64,000 nt of DNA, from contig NC_134015.1 in the NCBI RefSeq assembly GCF_040712315.1, positions 52,863,464 through 52,927,463 on the forward strand, in the 5' to 3' direction. The notes below the pieces were generated by a model. It did no database searches. It was not told the DNA's origin and saw only the letters and a program-made list of their open reading frames with translations. Numbering within the stretch: position 1 is the first letter of the stretch; each line of letters opens with the position of its first letter. The position numbers and the translations under genes were made by a program. Shown one piece after another: positions 46,503 to 59,458 of the stretch. The stretch is from Castanea sativa. Its lineage: Eukaryota > Streptophyta > Magnoliopsida > Fagales > Fagaceae.

Positions 46503-47499
46503 ATATATACAGCTTGATTCTTTTAGGGTTCGTTTAGGAGTTCATAAGGGAATGGAATGGAATGGAATGTATTTAAGTAAGGGAAAGGAATGGAATTAAA
46601 TGAAATTAAGTAACCTTGATTGGATATTTTAAAATAAATTAATCAAAATGAATGGAATGTAAGTAATCTTGTTTGGGAGCAACATGAAGGAAATGAAATT
46701 GAATCATTTTATGATAATATTACTATTAGATCCCTATTCTAAAACAAAGGATTGAATAGATAGGGGTATTTTGGGAATTTTAGTAAAAAAATCATTAAAT
46801 CTTCCATTCTCACCCATTCCTCCCAAGTTTGGGGAAAATGAAAATTTGAGGTTTAAAGGAAATAGAGAGGAATAAGTGTTCCCTCCTACCCATTTAATTC
46901 CCTCCCACTTAAACTCCCAAACAAGGGAATGAGATTTCCATTGCCTCCATTAAAACTCTCAAACAAGGAAAAGGAAGAATATTCTAAAAAAGAAAGCAAT
47001 GGAATAGAAAGAAATGAAAAGAATAATTTTATAATATTCTTCCTTTCTCTTATTTTGGAGTTTTAATGAAGAGAATGGTGGGAACACTCATTCCTCTCTA
47101 TTTCCTTAAAATCTCAAATTTTAATTTCCCCCAAAATTGGGAGAAATAGGAGAGAATGGAATTAGATTTAATGATTTTTTTTAACTAAAACTCCCAAAAT
47201 ACCCCTATTTATTCAACCATTTGTTTTAAAATAGGGATCTAATAGTAATATTGTCATAAAATGATTCAATTTCATTCCCTCCATGTTACTCCCAAACAAG
47301 ATTAATTACATTCCATTCATTTTCATTCCTTTATTTTAAAACATCAAATCAAGGTTACTTAATTTCATTTCATTCCATTCATTTCCCTTACTTAAATAAA
47401 ATACATTTCATTCCATTCCATTCCCTTATAATCATTTCATTCCATTCCATTCCCTTATGAACTCCTAAACAAAGCCTAAAAGAATCATGCTGTATATAT
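46503..47499. repeat. Large inverted repeat (fold-back), arms about 0.47 kb
   Basis: The left arm starts 'atatatacagc.tgattcttttagg..gtttaggagttcataaggg' and the right arm is its inverse. The body is made of GGAATGGAAT-rich sequence; each arm ends with 'attaaaactcccaaac'. The RNA would fold into a long hairpin. Confidence 0.85.
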
Positions 47500-47506
47500 C
47501 TATGTT

Positions 47507-48020
47507 AGGCTCCGTTTGGGAGTTCATAAAGGAAGAGAATGGAATGGAATGATCAAAAGGGAATAGAATGGAATGGAATGTATTTAAGTAAGGGAAAAGA
47601 ATGGAATGGAATGGAATTAAGTAATCTTGATTGGATGTTTTAAAATAAAGAAATGGAAAGGAATTAAAATGAATAGAATGTAAGTAATTTTGTTTGGGAG
47701 TGACATGGAGGGAATGGAATGGAATCATTTTATGACAATATTACTATTAGACCTCTATTTTAAAATAAAGGGTTGAATATATAGGAGTATTTTGAGAGTT
47801 TTAGTAAAAAAAATTCATTAAATCTAATTTCATTCCCTCCCAATCCTCCCAATTTCAGGGAGAATGAAAAATTGAGGTTTTAAAAAAATAGAGAGGAATG
47901 AGTGTTCCTCTTATCCATTCCATTCCCTTCCACATAAACTCTCAAACAAGAGAATAGCTTTTTCATTCCCTTCATTAAAACTCCCAAACAAAGAAATGGA
48001 AGAATATTCTAAAATTTTCT
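47507..48020 (+). repeat. Third unit of the fold-back family, direct orientation
   Basis: Starts 'taggctccgtttgggagttcataaagg' and runs parallel to the left arm of 46503-47499, ending 'aaaactcccaaacaaagaaatgg'. Together the three units are +, -, +. Similar scraps occur at 63640-64000. Confidence 0.8.
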
Positions 48021-48401
48021 AGTCTACATTAGCATTCAAACTTGCTATATTTACAATATCAAAAAAATAATCATATCACCATAATTTTTATGAATAATAA
48101 TTATAATTATATTTTGAACTACATGTAAAAAAATAAAATAGCAAACACCATAACAAAAAAAAAAATTAACGCGGTTAGGCTAAATCCAAGCCTACTCCAA
48201 TGGGAAAATACCAACCAAAATTCACCATTAATAATAGCAATTACAACCACATAAACTCTAAGAGGAAAAAACCATAATCCTACTCCAAACCCCAATACAC
48301 CCAAAGGTTCCCTCACACTAACTCACTAGGAAAAACTAATATTTACCTCTCTTACAAAACTTTGCTCCAACCTCTTTCACACTTGACTAGGCTACACCAC
48401 C
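48021..48401. other. Non-coding flank with repeat shared with 37930-38060
   Basis: The last part ('tttacctctct.acaaaac...ctacaccaccactcc') is present without interruption at 37960-38035. Confidence 0.6.
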
Positions 48402-48406
48402 ACTCC

Positions 48407-48861
48407 TGTTGGAAACTGAAAATGATATGAATGGACACCCAAAGTAGGCATGTCCTTCTGTATTCCCCATCCAAGAGTTATGGAGTAATGGTTTGAACCG
48501 TTACTCTACCCCACTAAGTCCACTATCCCACTCAATATTAATTGAGTGGTGTGTATATAAACACCAAAAGTGGTATCTATTGTACAAGAAACGAATTTTG
48601 TATTTCTCATAGTGTTTATAGAGTGTTGTGAGGCTCTTAGATTGTGGGTTATGTTTGCATCACTCTAATAGTATGCAACACCGTCGGGGAAACGTTTTTT
48701 GTTCGTGGGTTATACAAACTGGAATTGAAAGCGTGTTTGGATAGCTGGTCTAGACAGCGTAAAACAATCTCAAAACTCCTGTGTGATTATTGGTTTAGGC
48801 CAAGAGAGGTATGCCAAAAAACCGATTACTTATATTCCGCTGCAAGTTTCTATTTCTTACA
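48407..48861 (+). mobile_element. Solo LTR, Copia-like
   Basis: 455 bp, TGTTGGAAAC...TTCTTACA, flanked by the perfect duplication ACTCC (48402-48406, 48862-48866). TATA-type box GTGTATATAAACACC at about 48550. The related copy at 38030 lacks it. No internal region, so it arose by LTR-LTR recombination. The superfamily is assigned from LTR style only. Confidence 0.88.
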
Positions 48862-48866
48862 ACTCC

Positions 48867-50160
48867 TTATGGCACACCTCCTTACTTATTTTCTTTTCAA
48901 CCACTTTTAATGCAATTAGTGCACCAAAAAATTTTTCTAGGCAATGTGGAATTTCAAAACCAATAAGGAAATTTGAAAATTCTCAATTATGAGTTGGGCG
49001 CATGCATTGCACGCTTTTTAAAAAAAATTATAAATGATTATATTATTATTTTAATGCATGGACACTCATAAGTATTATTATTTAAAATATTAGATAAAAG
49101 TAACAATTTAACAAAAACATGATCACAATCATGGAAAACATTTGTTATTTTTGCTTCCAATTGTTGCTAATCAATATAGATTATCAATGTAATAATAAAT
49201 AAAATTGTATTTCTATTATTTGAGTGAGTAATATTGCATAAAAGGTCCACAAAAGATTATTATATAAAATTTGAGACTAAAAAATATTTATATCATTCTT
49301 TTTTTTAAGAAATATTCTTAATGTGAAGGAAAGAAAAAGACATGATAGTAAATTTATTTGATAATGAGATACAAATTATGGCAAAAATGAAATATCTAAA
49401 AAATACATATTTTCCTTTAAATGTAGAGTGTTAATTTGTATCATGTATGTTAGTAGTGAGTTTCAATAAGAATATATATGATAATATATAATAACTTTTT
49501 TAGAAGGTTGTACTTGCATAAAATGAAAACAAAAATATTCGAAAAATGAAAGGAAAGGATTGTATAATTTAAGGATGAACATAAAAAATTTTAACCCACA
49601 TATTAGATAAAAAATATATTGGCAAACTATTAGAAACTTTTTTATACATAATGAATAACTCAACCATGCAAATACGAATAAGCATTTGGATCACAATTGG
49701 ACAAAAATTATACGAAATAACAAAACTAATTATCACACACTAATTGAATCTCTAAACAAACAAACAAAAAATACCCAGTAATCAAAACACTAAAAGAAAA
49801 ATATTCACATTAACATCAAAATAATAACAACAATTTTTAATTAATAAAAATATATAAATCAATCTTTCTCTTCAAATATAGTTTGTAGGAACGTGTCTCC
49901 TAATTCTATGGTTTAAAATACTAAGCAAAACACGTGTTACAATTAATTTGTATTATGGGTTAATATTAATCCACAATGAGAAATTTGGACAAGAACATGT
50001 AAACTACTAGAATCTTTCTATTAATTCAAGTGTGATATGTTACATGGATCTCTCCTTAGTCTTTTCCTTACTATTTTCTCTCTTTCTATAGCCTGTGTCC
50101 TCTTCTTCTCTTTCTTCTCTTCCTTTTATATGAGTCATCTCTTTCTTCTTCGTATTTTTT
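48867..50160. other. AT-rich non-coding stretch
   Basis: No gene. 'gagttgggcgcatgcattgcacgc' at about 48983 resembles the Helitron-end motif at 40545; a Helitron end is possible but unproven. Confidence 0.35.
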
Positions 50161-50167
50161 CCTAGTC

Positions 50168-50332
50168 CACCTGGATAACTTTTGGTCTCATCGGGCTTTT
50201 CCTTTGTAGGTTTTTCATCATGAATGGAGACTTCTAAGGCCTTCCTTACTGTTTAGACACCTACCTGGATAACTTTTGGTCTTATCAGACTCTTCTTTTA
50301 TAGGTTTTTCATCATGAATGGAGACTTCTGCA
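50168..50332. repeat. Two ~95-bp tandem repeats
   Basis: 'acctggataacttttggtct.atc' through 'tttttcatcatgaatggagacttct' occurs twice in tandem. Confidence 0.8.
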
Positions 50333-52105
50333 GTTTTTCTCACTGTTCAAGCATGTCATTTTCCATTAAATGGGGCGGTGCCAGGCATGTGTCCTATATT
50401 GATGCTGGGGCTATTGTGGAATCATCAAGAACTTTTAGAAAGCTACCTTGGAGAAGTTTAGCCTCTCTGGAATTTACCTCAGTAGCTCGGATATACCTCA
50501 ACATGACCTTGGAGTGCAGCCTAAAAGGGTATTGGGCCTAACTAAGGATTCGAGATGTTGCATCCATTAAAAGATGGTCTAGCCAATACTAGATTTATCT
50601 CCATCGTTTGGGCCAATACTTGGGTTGGGCCCAATACTTATCTGTTGTAATAAAGCCCTATGTTCGCTCAGAATTTGCCCCACTACATAGTTAAATCTTG
50701 AATTTCATATACAAAAGGCAATCAGTAAAACAGAAGTATTAAAGTAAATCATTGAATAAGGTTAGAGATTAATAGACAAATGTTTGTGCGCACTAAAATA
50801 ATGATGAAAGGTTGAGGAAGAGGATGAAACATTATACATGTAAATAATTGAAGTTAATGTAATTGTAATCACTAAAATAGTGAGGTGATATAAAAGCAAA
50901 AACACTTCCTATCCATACCCAAATTAATAAATAAATAAAAACCTTTATGTCAAAAAGAGAAATATCAATAGCTAGGAATTAAGAGAATGTTGTCTATCTT
51001 TTCAAAAAGAAGAATGTTGTATACATTTTATTGTTACATGTGTATAATTTTAATTTCATGTGTTGAAAAAAGGGAAAAAACTAAAGTGATTTATGGGCTT
51101 CTTTTCTAATTGTGATTTCTCATTTTTTTAATGATGGTGACTAGAGAATGAGTTGATTTGGTCCAAAAGAGTGGCATGAGTAATTGCTGATGACAAGTGC
51201 CAAAGATAGTGGGTAAATCAAATCAAAGAAGGAGAGAGTATGAACTGTTTCACGAAATCAAAGATCTCTTTGCATCTCATAAAATAAAAATAAAATAAAA
51301 AATCTCTTTACAGCTTAAAATAAACAATATACTAAAAAGAGAAAAAAAAAATTGAGGACACAATATTATAGATAATTTAAAAGAATTTTGGTTTAATTTT
51401 AATTCTTGAACACTGACTTGGAAATTGATTATATGAGTAGTTAGTTCCAAACAATGTGCTATGTATTGATCTATAAACAAAACGAACCTTACAAAAGCTA
51501 AACACTATTTCCTTTTCTTTTTTTTTCTTTTTTTTTTTCTTTTCAAGATCTGATACTTTTTTTTTTCTTTCAAGGATCTGATAACCAAAAGATGGATCGC
51601 AAAATACCTACAATGCACATCGGGTGTGTAAACCTTGAATGGTATAGTGTGTTTAGGGCTTCCTAAGAGGGGGGGGGGGGGGGAGAGGGAGAGAGAGAAA
51701 GAGAGATTGTAGGAACAGTAGGTTTATTTTTTAAACTTGAGAGAGGGGTAGGGTTGCTAGGATCTGCAAGTGGGAAGAGGAGTTATAACTTATAACGTGA
51801 GTCTTTTTTTCTAATTAATTGAATCCAAACATGAGTTTTTTTTTAATGCTAAAATAAATTAATGAAGTGAAAATTTGTGAGACTTGTAAAACTGGTGTGT
51901 CAAAATTTTCAAAAGGTCAACAAAAAGTCAAAAAACTTGGGTTTATATTATATTATATTATATTATATTATATTATATATATATATATATATATATAATA
52001 CAATATATATTAAAAATAGATAGATAGATTAGTTAGGTGCAATACTAGGAACATAACCTCTTTCTTTTTCACAATTTGCTAATGTAATAGATTGAGATTA
52101 GGATA
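50333..52105. other. Non-coding stretch with microsatellites
   Basis: Poly(G) followed by (GA)n at about 51668-51705, and a TATTA/(TA)n tract at about 51940-51998. A short open frame at 50314-50541 has no recognised domain and may be LTR debris. Confidence 0.45.
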
Positions 52106-52113
52106 ACATCAGT

Positions 52114-52859
52114 CAGTAGCGGCTCCAGGATATATTTTTAGGGTGGTCTATAAGAAGAAGCATTTTGAGTAAAAAAAGGAATCTTGCAGTTTAAGCATGT
52201 GATTTCTTTATTACAAAGTGCTATATTTACAAAAATTTTATAACACTTTTCTAACAAATTTAGGTGATAAGTTGTTATTAGTACTAATTTAAACTCACTA
52301 CTTAAATTACTTTTTTTTTCCATCAATAATAAGCAGTAACAATCTATTACTTAAGATTTGTGGTTAAAATATTAAAAACATAGCGTTTCTCATATAAGAT
52401 AAACTATAAGTTTAATGCATATTGTTTATTAATACGATTTTTTTATATTAGTCTATTAATATGATGACGATACTTATTATTGTTGCTAAGATTAAATCTT
52501 GGAAATCGTCTATTGTTTTTAAATACAAAGAACATATGAATTATTTTTGTTAAGTAAACTCCAAGCGAGATCTAAATACAATAAACTTTTATGTATTACT
52601 TTATTTCAAATTTTTTAAGATCTAAATGATTTAAAAAAAAATTAAGAAGAATAAATTTATACTTTTGTTGTTTGGCTTATTATTCCCCCCATATTTTAGG
52701 TAAAATTGGTTTGATATTAAGGTTTTTTTATTTATTTTAAAGACCAAGATATTGTCAAGATAATCATAATCAAGTTCATTTCAACTAGGCTTTAAAAAAA
52801 AATTAGGTCCAGGGGGTTCAAAATTTTATTTTAGGAGGGTCAAAAAATAAATTAAAAAA

Positions 52860-52919
<60 letters not shown>

Positions 52920-52973
52920 GACAACTCAGGGGGTTCATTTGAACCCCCTGAACTGTTCCTAGAGCCGCCCATG
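52114..52973. mobile_element. hAT-like non-autonomous element (candidate)
   Basis: Ends CAGTAGCGGCTCCAGGA and the inverse of CATGGGCGGCTCTAGGA. Flanks CATCAGT and CATCAAT agree at 6 of 7 bases. 860 bp, non-coding, containing (TA)n at 52861-52916. Confidence 0.6.
52861..52916. repeat. (TA)n microsatellite
   Basis: About 28 units. Confidence 0.95.
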
Positions 52974-52981
52974 CATCAATT

Positions 52982-55813
52982 TCACATTGATTCACTGCTA
53001 ACATCACTTTTACAAAACACCTATCACAATACATCACCTAACTAAGATTTGGGAATGTTGTCATTAGACATACAATGTGCAAAGCAACAGTGCAATCATT
53101 TTAAACTTACATACTTCTTTAAACTTCACAAGTAATTTCTATCCAAGTTTAAGTAAAGCTTTGTGCACTCACAAATTTTCCTTCACATATCAACGGGACC
53201 CCCAACCCCCCCCCCCCCCCCCCCCTAAAAAAAAGGAAAAAGAAAAAAAAAATACCAATTATGTATATTTATATGAAATTTTAGAATTTGGCCCAACAAA
53301 TCTTAAATTTTTATATACAGTCAGTTTAATTGTTTTGCAATCCAAAAAATTAATGTAATCCGAGAAATTTTAGTCTCGGCTTGAATGAAGCTATTACTAT
53401 TAACTTATTTTGCTTAAAAAATAAGTTGTACTTCAAAAATTTGAGTCTCAGAAAGCTAACATGAGTCAAATAAACCAGAAAATAAGCACATCTAATCAGG
53501 CCTACAAATAGTTGTAGTGATGTTTTTGGGTCTTGTATGATTGACCCTCCGGTTGGGAGGTCTACAAGGAAGCTTGTCTTTTCTCTTTTTCTTTTTCTTG
53601 TTTCTTGTTTTTTCCTCCTCCCCAATGGTTTACACTTTAGAATGCAAATGAATATGCTTGCATTGTTTCGAGCTTTTTTCATGTGAAACAAAGCAAGATT
53701 TTAATGAACTCCAATGTTCCATTACTAGTTTACCCTCAGTGACAAACCAGTTAGATGGCACATAAAGGGTCAAAGGAGTCATTAACGTACATTCCCTCTA
53801 TAAAGTTTTAACAGCAAATGAGTGCGCTTTATTTTGTAGGGAGTTCCCTCCTACTTTTACCAATTTGCTTTTGCTTTCGTCATAATTATACTTAGTCCTC
53901 CACCACCAACACAACCATGGTCAATCTTCCATTCTTCTTCCTCAACCTCAACACCAACGTTTTGAACCCCACTTTGCCAGACTTCCCACAATAGAAAACT
54001 CAGAGACTGAACTCCAATGCCTCAGCCAGACAAGAAGATAAGGTACACTATACTCCATGTAAGTAAGCATTCCATTTCTCTCTTTAGTTTTGTAGATTTC
54101 TTTGATAGGGAAAGAAACAAACCTCTTTGTTCTTTGTTTAGATGAATTGTTTGCCTTGATATGCCATCTGGGTCTTTAAAAGAAATGAGAGAAAGGAGAT
54201 GATATATGATAATGCTATAAAATGGTAAACTTTAACTATGAGTTCCTATCTCAATGTTGGGTTACATTTTAAAATTGTAATTGATGCTTATGCGAGTGTG
54301 CATGTTTCTTGTGCTTTCTGCTGCAGAATTGTCACTTTATAGTTAACAATTTCATGTAGACATATGATCATGCATTAATTCAAGAGAAGCAAAATAGACA
54401 AGAAGAGTTATGTGCACACCAAAACCAGAATACATTTTTAATCCATTCATACTAAATTTCATTACATCAGAAATCAGGGGGGAAAATAAAAAATAAGGAC
54501 TTATTCTATTCCCTTTGCACACCCAAAAACAAACAAATAGGAATCCATTTCAACTGGTTAATCCTCCTTTACTCTTTTTCTTTTTTCTTTTTTCTCTTTC
54601 CTCTATATCTTTCATCATCAATCCTAGGTCAGATATAGGCGAGTTGCCGATGTATAATTACACTCTGAATGACTAGGGATAATATAACAGATTCTGTACA
54701 AATGATAGATCAAGACCAAAAACTGGAACACCCAAAACCTTAAAGCTCAAGGAAAAAAACAAAAGGGATGACACACCAAACACACTAGTTTTCATTAAGT
54801 ATCTAGGTAGGAACCCTGGTGAGGAACAAAAAATGCAGAACACGTTAGATGTGTAGGAGAATGCCAGAATGCACCATAACATTCTAGATCTGGGGGTCTT
54901 GGAATGCATCTCGACATGCCTATGTAAAATTTCAGGCCGGAATTGCTGCAATCCGAAGAAACTGAATTCAAACGAGAAGACAAGAACTCAATAATGGATC
55001 TGGACCACATAGAATTTCTGTTGTGAGGTAAATCAGAAAGGTTGGTTATAGACTCTGGAGGAGGACTCTTTTGCAGGTTGGGGGTTGTAAAAGATTGGCA
55101 CTTGGGTTGGGGCAAGGGGACACCATTCCAAGTGTTTTTAGTAGGTAGCTCCGTTCCTTTAAAAATGCAACAAAGTAAGTGGTAAGTCTTTGATCAAATT
55201 CTGACACACACAATACATAGAAGTAATTTATAAGGGCAACTCTAATTGATCTTTTCTCTTAGCTTCTCCTGTTCTCCAGCCCATCATTGTGAAAACAAAG
55301 GAAATTATCTATGCATGGAAGGGGCATCGCTTGCACTAGAAAATTCATATGACCCATCTATTGAGTTTGATATCTTATCCTTGACTAACATACCAATGTG
55401 CAAAGAGTGTTGTCGCAATCCGTCTTTCTCATGTTTCACCAAATGGATTACCTATCTTTCGGTTTTCTCCCGCAAGTCCCTTCGGTCTCCTTTAGCTCTG
55501 GTGGGCGTGGTTCTGTAGTTCTTCTGGCCTTCCTTCATGTCGTAGCCTTAGTTTATCGACGGGTCTTGCATTAGATACATACAGCACTTTCTTTTACTCA
55601 TGCCTTGGAGAAGAACATTCTTTGTTTGAGTTTGAAGTCGTTACCTTGCGGGAGCCACCTGGGCGAGACCCTTTTCTCCTTTATTATTTCCATATGGTAT
55701 GTTGAATCACTTGTGAAGTCGACTTCACTTGACCGTGTCTGCTTCAACTTCACCCTAGACTCATGTCGTGTAGTGTATGTTATCCAGGAATAGGGGTGAA
55801 TTAAGCTTTCATC
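52982..55813. other. Non-coding stretch
   Basis: No supported gene. Poly(C) at about 53206-53225. Open frames of 90-113 codons (53350-53691, 54673-55115, 55246-55518) lack domains and splice context that I can defend. Confidence 0.45.
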
Positions 55814-55816
55814 TAA

Positions 55817-56644
55817 GGGTGCGTTTGTTTCGACAGTAAAACAATTCCAGAAAATGTTTTCAGCATTTGCGGGTGTTTGACAACACCGAAAATTTTGGTC
55901 AAATGGAAAAGAGGAACCAATTGACTGTAAAATAAACCCCCCCACCCGTAAAATGAATTCCATGTCTATTTTACCTTCAAATTGAGTTTTCCGTTGGAAA
56001 ACAAAGAAGGAGAGGGAGAGAGCAACAACCCACGCCAGAAGAGAGAGAGAGAGAGAGCTAGAGGGAGATCGCCGGTGAAGCCAAGATCACGCCGTCCTCA
56101 ACCCAAAGGCCCGCCGTCGAGCTCGCGCCGGGCGAGATCGACGTGCGATCTCGCGTCGTCGAGCTCGCGCAGGGCGAGATCGACGCGCGATCTCGCGCCG
56201 TCTAGCTCGCGCAGGACGAGATCGACGCGCGTGATCGCGCCGTCTAGCTCGCGCAGGACGAGATCGACGCGCGTGATCGCGCCGTCGAGCTCGCGCCGGC
56301 GAGATCGGTGACCCACCGATCTTCCTCCTCCCTGTCTCACCTCCCTCTCTCAGTTTAATTTGATTTGGCCATGGTGTTTTATTTGATTTTTGTTTGTTTA
56401 GAAGTTGGTGGATTGTAATGTTCTATTATAAAATTTGTTTGGAATGTGAGAAAATGGTTGAGAAAATGTGAGAAATCAGTAAAAAATTTGCATTTTCAAA
56501 ATATTACCAAACACTTGAAAATATTTTCCAAAGTATTTTTTAAAATGCCACCAAACATCTAAAAATATTTTCCTTTCCCAAAAATATTTTCACCTGAAAT
56601 TATTTTACACTCGGAAAATATTTTACACCCAACCAAACGCAGCC
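55817..56644. mobile_element. PIF/Harbinger-type MITE with internal GC-rich array, copy 1
   Basis: 828 bp. Ends GGGTGCGTTTGTTT and inverse of GGCTGCGTTTGGTT. The 3-bp duplication TAA lies on both sides (55814-55816, 56645-56647). The outer arms are AT-rich and can pair over about 150 bp ('aaaatattttc...'). The centre holds a GC-rich tandem array. No transposase. Confidence 0.85.
56114..56310. repeat. GC-rich 42-bp tandem array inside the MITE
   Basis: About four and a half units of 42 bp with CTCGCGCAGG, then CGAGATCGACGCGCG and ATCGCGCC. CGAGATCG and CGATCTCG form inverted halves. Since 42 is a multiple of 3, both strands stay open and give artificial Arg/Ser-rich frames. Confidence 0.88.
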
Positions 56645-56647
56645 TAA

Positions 56648-58680
56648 ATATAAAAAACTGATCATCCTTGCAATTTTAAGTTGTTGCGAAGTAGACTAAT
56701 TAATTCAAGGCAACATCTACAATCCCACTTGGCCTAACTGAGCCTCTTCAAATATATGCATGACCTAGACAAGATATCACACTATGATGAAGGCTTCTAT
56801 AGAAGCAATGATGACTCTTAAGTACTAGGAGCATTTTGGCAGTTGCTCAGATATAAAAACTCAAGTTTCTGCCATGATATTTTTCCTTTTAAACTTTTTT
56901 TTTTTTTGCTAGGTAAATAAGGGCTGGTGGGTTTCAAACCCCAGTGCCCACCACCACAAGAGGGGCTGGAACCACAGGGGTATCCCTTGAACCCCATTTT
57001 TCCTTTTAAACATAATGCTATGCATTTATGCCATCTGTAGTATTTGCTTGATTTGTTGCTAGAAAACAATAAAGTTGAACGTATGAAAAAAAGGTAGAGA
57101 GTTATGGCCACAATAGGATACAGAAATATAGAAGAAGAGGCATAAAAAGCACACAAGCTGGCTCTAAGATTTTCTGAAAGGATTATAATAGGAGTAACAG
57201 AGTTTGTTTTATTTCAGTGGAGAGTAGAACATCTTAACACTCTCTTGCTTTATAATATTGTCATATGACTTCAATTTTCCATCAAATTTTGATGCATCAA
57301 TAATTCAAAGCATAATGCAGCACTTAAAAATTTGGTCAAGGTTAAAAATCTAGAGTTCTTATTTATGATGTGTCAACAGGATTTATAGTTGTGCAGGATT
57401 TGTAGTCCTGTATAATTAACAAGCAATCTCAATGTCTTTTCTCTTTTTATTTCTATTTTCTGTTAGGCTCATCTGTGCATTGCCATTGGCTTAGTTTTAC
57501 CAAAATCTTGTATTACACATTTTGGACTTAATAATGTGATATACATCCTGATTCTGCAGCAGCTCTCTGATCATTTAACTATTTTTTTGATAGGTAAAAT
57601 AGGGGGAGGGGACTGGTGGGGTTCAAACCCCATTGCCAAGGCACTACAAGAGGAGCTGAAACTACAGGAGTATCCCTTGAACCCTAGCTATCTGATTAAC
57701 TTCATTTCAAAGAATTTGCAATTATTTATCATCAAAGATGCTTACTAAGTAAAGAGAAGCAAGTCTCAACTATTTTAGTTGACTTCATCCAAGTCACTAT
57801 GATTTCTTAGTTGAGTTCTGTTTTGCATAGATAGTCCTTCCCAATTTTCATGTGCCCACCCCAACCCCTGATTCCTCTTTTTATGGCCCCAGAAGCAAAT
57901 TTCCATATACTAAAATGGTAATAACTGCTTCTGCTAGACTAGTATTATTGGTTTCATTCCTAATAAATACTGCAACTTCTAATACTGTATTTACAGTCCA
58001 ATATATGGCTTTATCATTAGTAGAGTCAAAAGTTCTACTTGTGCTTGATATTTGTGTTCAGAAACTTTAACCATCGTTGCTATCTCTAATTGCACAAAAT
58101 ACCACAACCACCATTCACTTGAAAAAACAACAACAACAAAGCCCTAGTCCCAAAACTATGAGGTCGGTAGTAGATCGTTAACAAACTAATTGGAATCATT
58201 CACATTTATTCTTTTTCATTATGCTCTCCTATATAAAATCATACTCTTTATCACCTCCTTAATTAAGATGTCCTTTATTGATAAACTACATATGCACCCA
58301 ATAGGTCTTGAACCCACGACCTCACCCAGTCAACCCTCTAGCCCATTATTATGATAGCTCATTGGCTACTAGTGTTATTTTAGGTCTTCCTAACTCTTTT
58401 TGTTCCCTTTCCTTGACAAAAGATACACTCAAATTGTTTGGCTTATAATTAGTCTTAAATCCTTATTAATTCTTTATAATGGCTATATAGTGACTATAAA
58501 CTGCAGCTGATGAGAATCTATAGACTCTTATCTTTCTCCAGCCTTCACTTCTACCCCTACACTACTCAATAAGCCCCAGACCATTACTACTACTGTCAAT
58601 TTTTCTGCAGTCAGCTTGAAAGTTGACAACCTTGCAAGTTTTACTACTATTACTAAATGAATTATTGAGACTTTTTTCTA
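56648..58680. other. Non-coding stretch with paired dispersed repeats
   Basis: 56905-57000 and 57585-57690 share 'ggtgg.gttcaaacccca', 'ccac.acaagagg.gctg' and 'tatcccttgaaccc'. A tRNA-like B box (GGGTTCAAGACC, minus) at about 58303-58316 may belong to a SINE. A further exon of the host gene at 58750-59458 may lie here but was not found. Confidence 0.45.
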
Positions 58681-58749
58681 CTGCTGCTATGAAATGCCAT
58701 ACCACCAACGGCATTGTATTGTTAGAATCATAGTTTTAGGATAACTTAC

Positions 58750-59458
58750 ACTTTCTGAAAATTTGGGGCTAGGAATTCCTGCTGCTAATGATCTGAACGG
58801 TGGGGTTACTTGAAGAGGGGAACCAAAGTCTGTACTTGATGAGACACAAACAACTCCATCATTGTTTGGTTGTTCATCACAACACATGAAAATCCCTGCA
58901 AAAAGATTAGATCTTTTATCATTGATTCTAACTTAGTCAGGTGATGTCATATATAAAAAGAAAAGAAAGCTTGTAGGTCCTTATATTCCATATAAGATTT
59001 TATTACCTTGCTTTGGAGTTGCACCAGAAATAACCCCATTCTCACATTCGCCAACATCCTTTTGCTCTTCAATATGAACTGATTCTGACCCAGTTCCAGT
59101 ATCCTGATGCAGTGAACATATCTCAGCGTGTGCTTGTTCCAGTTTGTTAGCAGCTGAATGCAACAGGAGAGTTGATCCTGTACTGTAGTCAGAGCTACCA
59201 GGAGACTCATAGTACAGATCAGGTTGCCTAAAAACTATTTTTAAACAATTAGATGCTGATACCAAAAAGGGGAAAAATATTAAATTTGAATATTAGTTAA
59301 AACAATATGTACTACCTCCAGGATTGTTGGCTTCCCTCATTACAACTTCTTAAGTTATCTACCAAACCCTTGAAATCTTCAAGTTGAAGATCAATATCAG
59401 GGAATCTATTATTTAGAATATCACATTCTTTGCTTCGGTTCATGAAATCTTGAAGAGC
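58750..59458 (-). CDS. Unidentified host gene, three internal exons (partial)
   Basis: Minus strand exons 59458-59316 (143 nt), 59227-59007 (221 nt) and 58895-58750 (146 nt). All boundaries are AG/GT. The phases fit: 47 codons plus 2 nt; 1 nt, 73 codons, 1 nt; 2 nt plus 48 codons. The last donor is GTAAGTTAT. Peptides include ALQDFMNRSKECDILNNRF, QPDLYYESPGSSDYSTGST, ANKLEQAHAEICSLHQD and LQVTPPFRSLAAGIPSPKF. It is acidic and Ser-rich, with no domain or signal that I recognise. Upstream and downstream exons are unresolved. An exon-like segment at 62204-62105 on the same strand could be related, but its phase does not join directly and it sits inside a transposon-like insertion. Confidence 0.65.

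Noticed and set aside
54673..55115. Overlapping minus frames as a host gene
   Set aside because: Two frames overlap, no domain, and no convincing splice sites or codon bias.
55982..56340. Arg/Ser-rich open frames on both strands
   Set aside because: The 42-bp repeat unit is a multiple of three and GC-rich, so frames stay open by composition.
58290..58350. tRNA gene suggested by a GGGTTCAAGACC box
   Set aside because: No acceptor stem or anticodon arm could be folded; more likely a SINE scrap.
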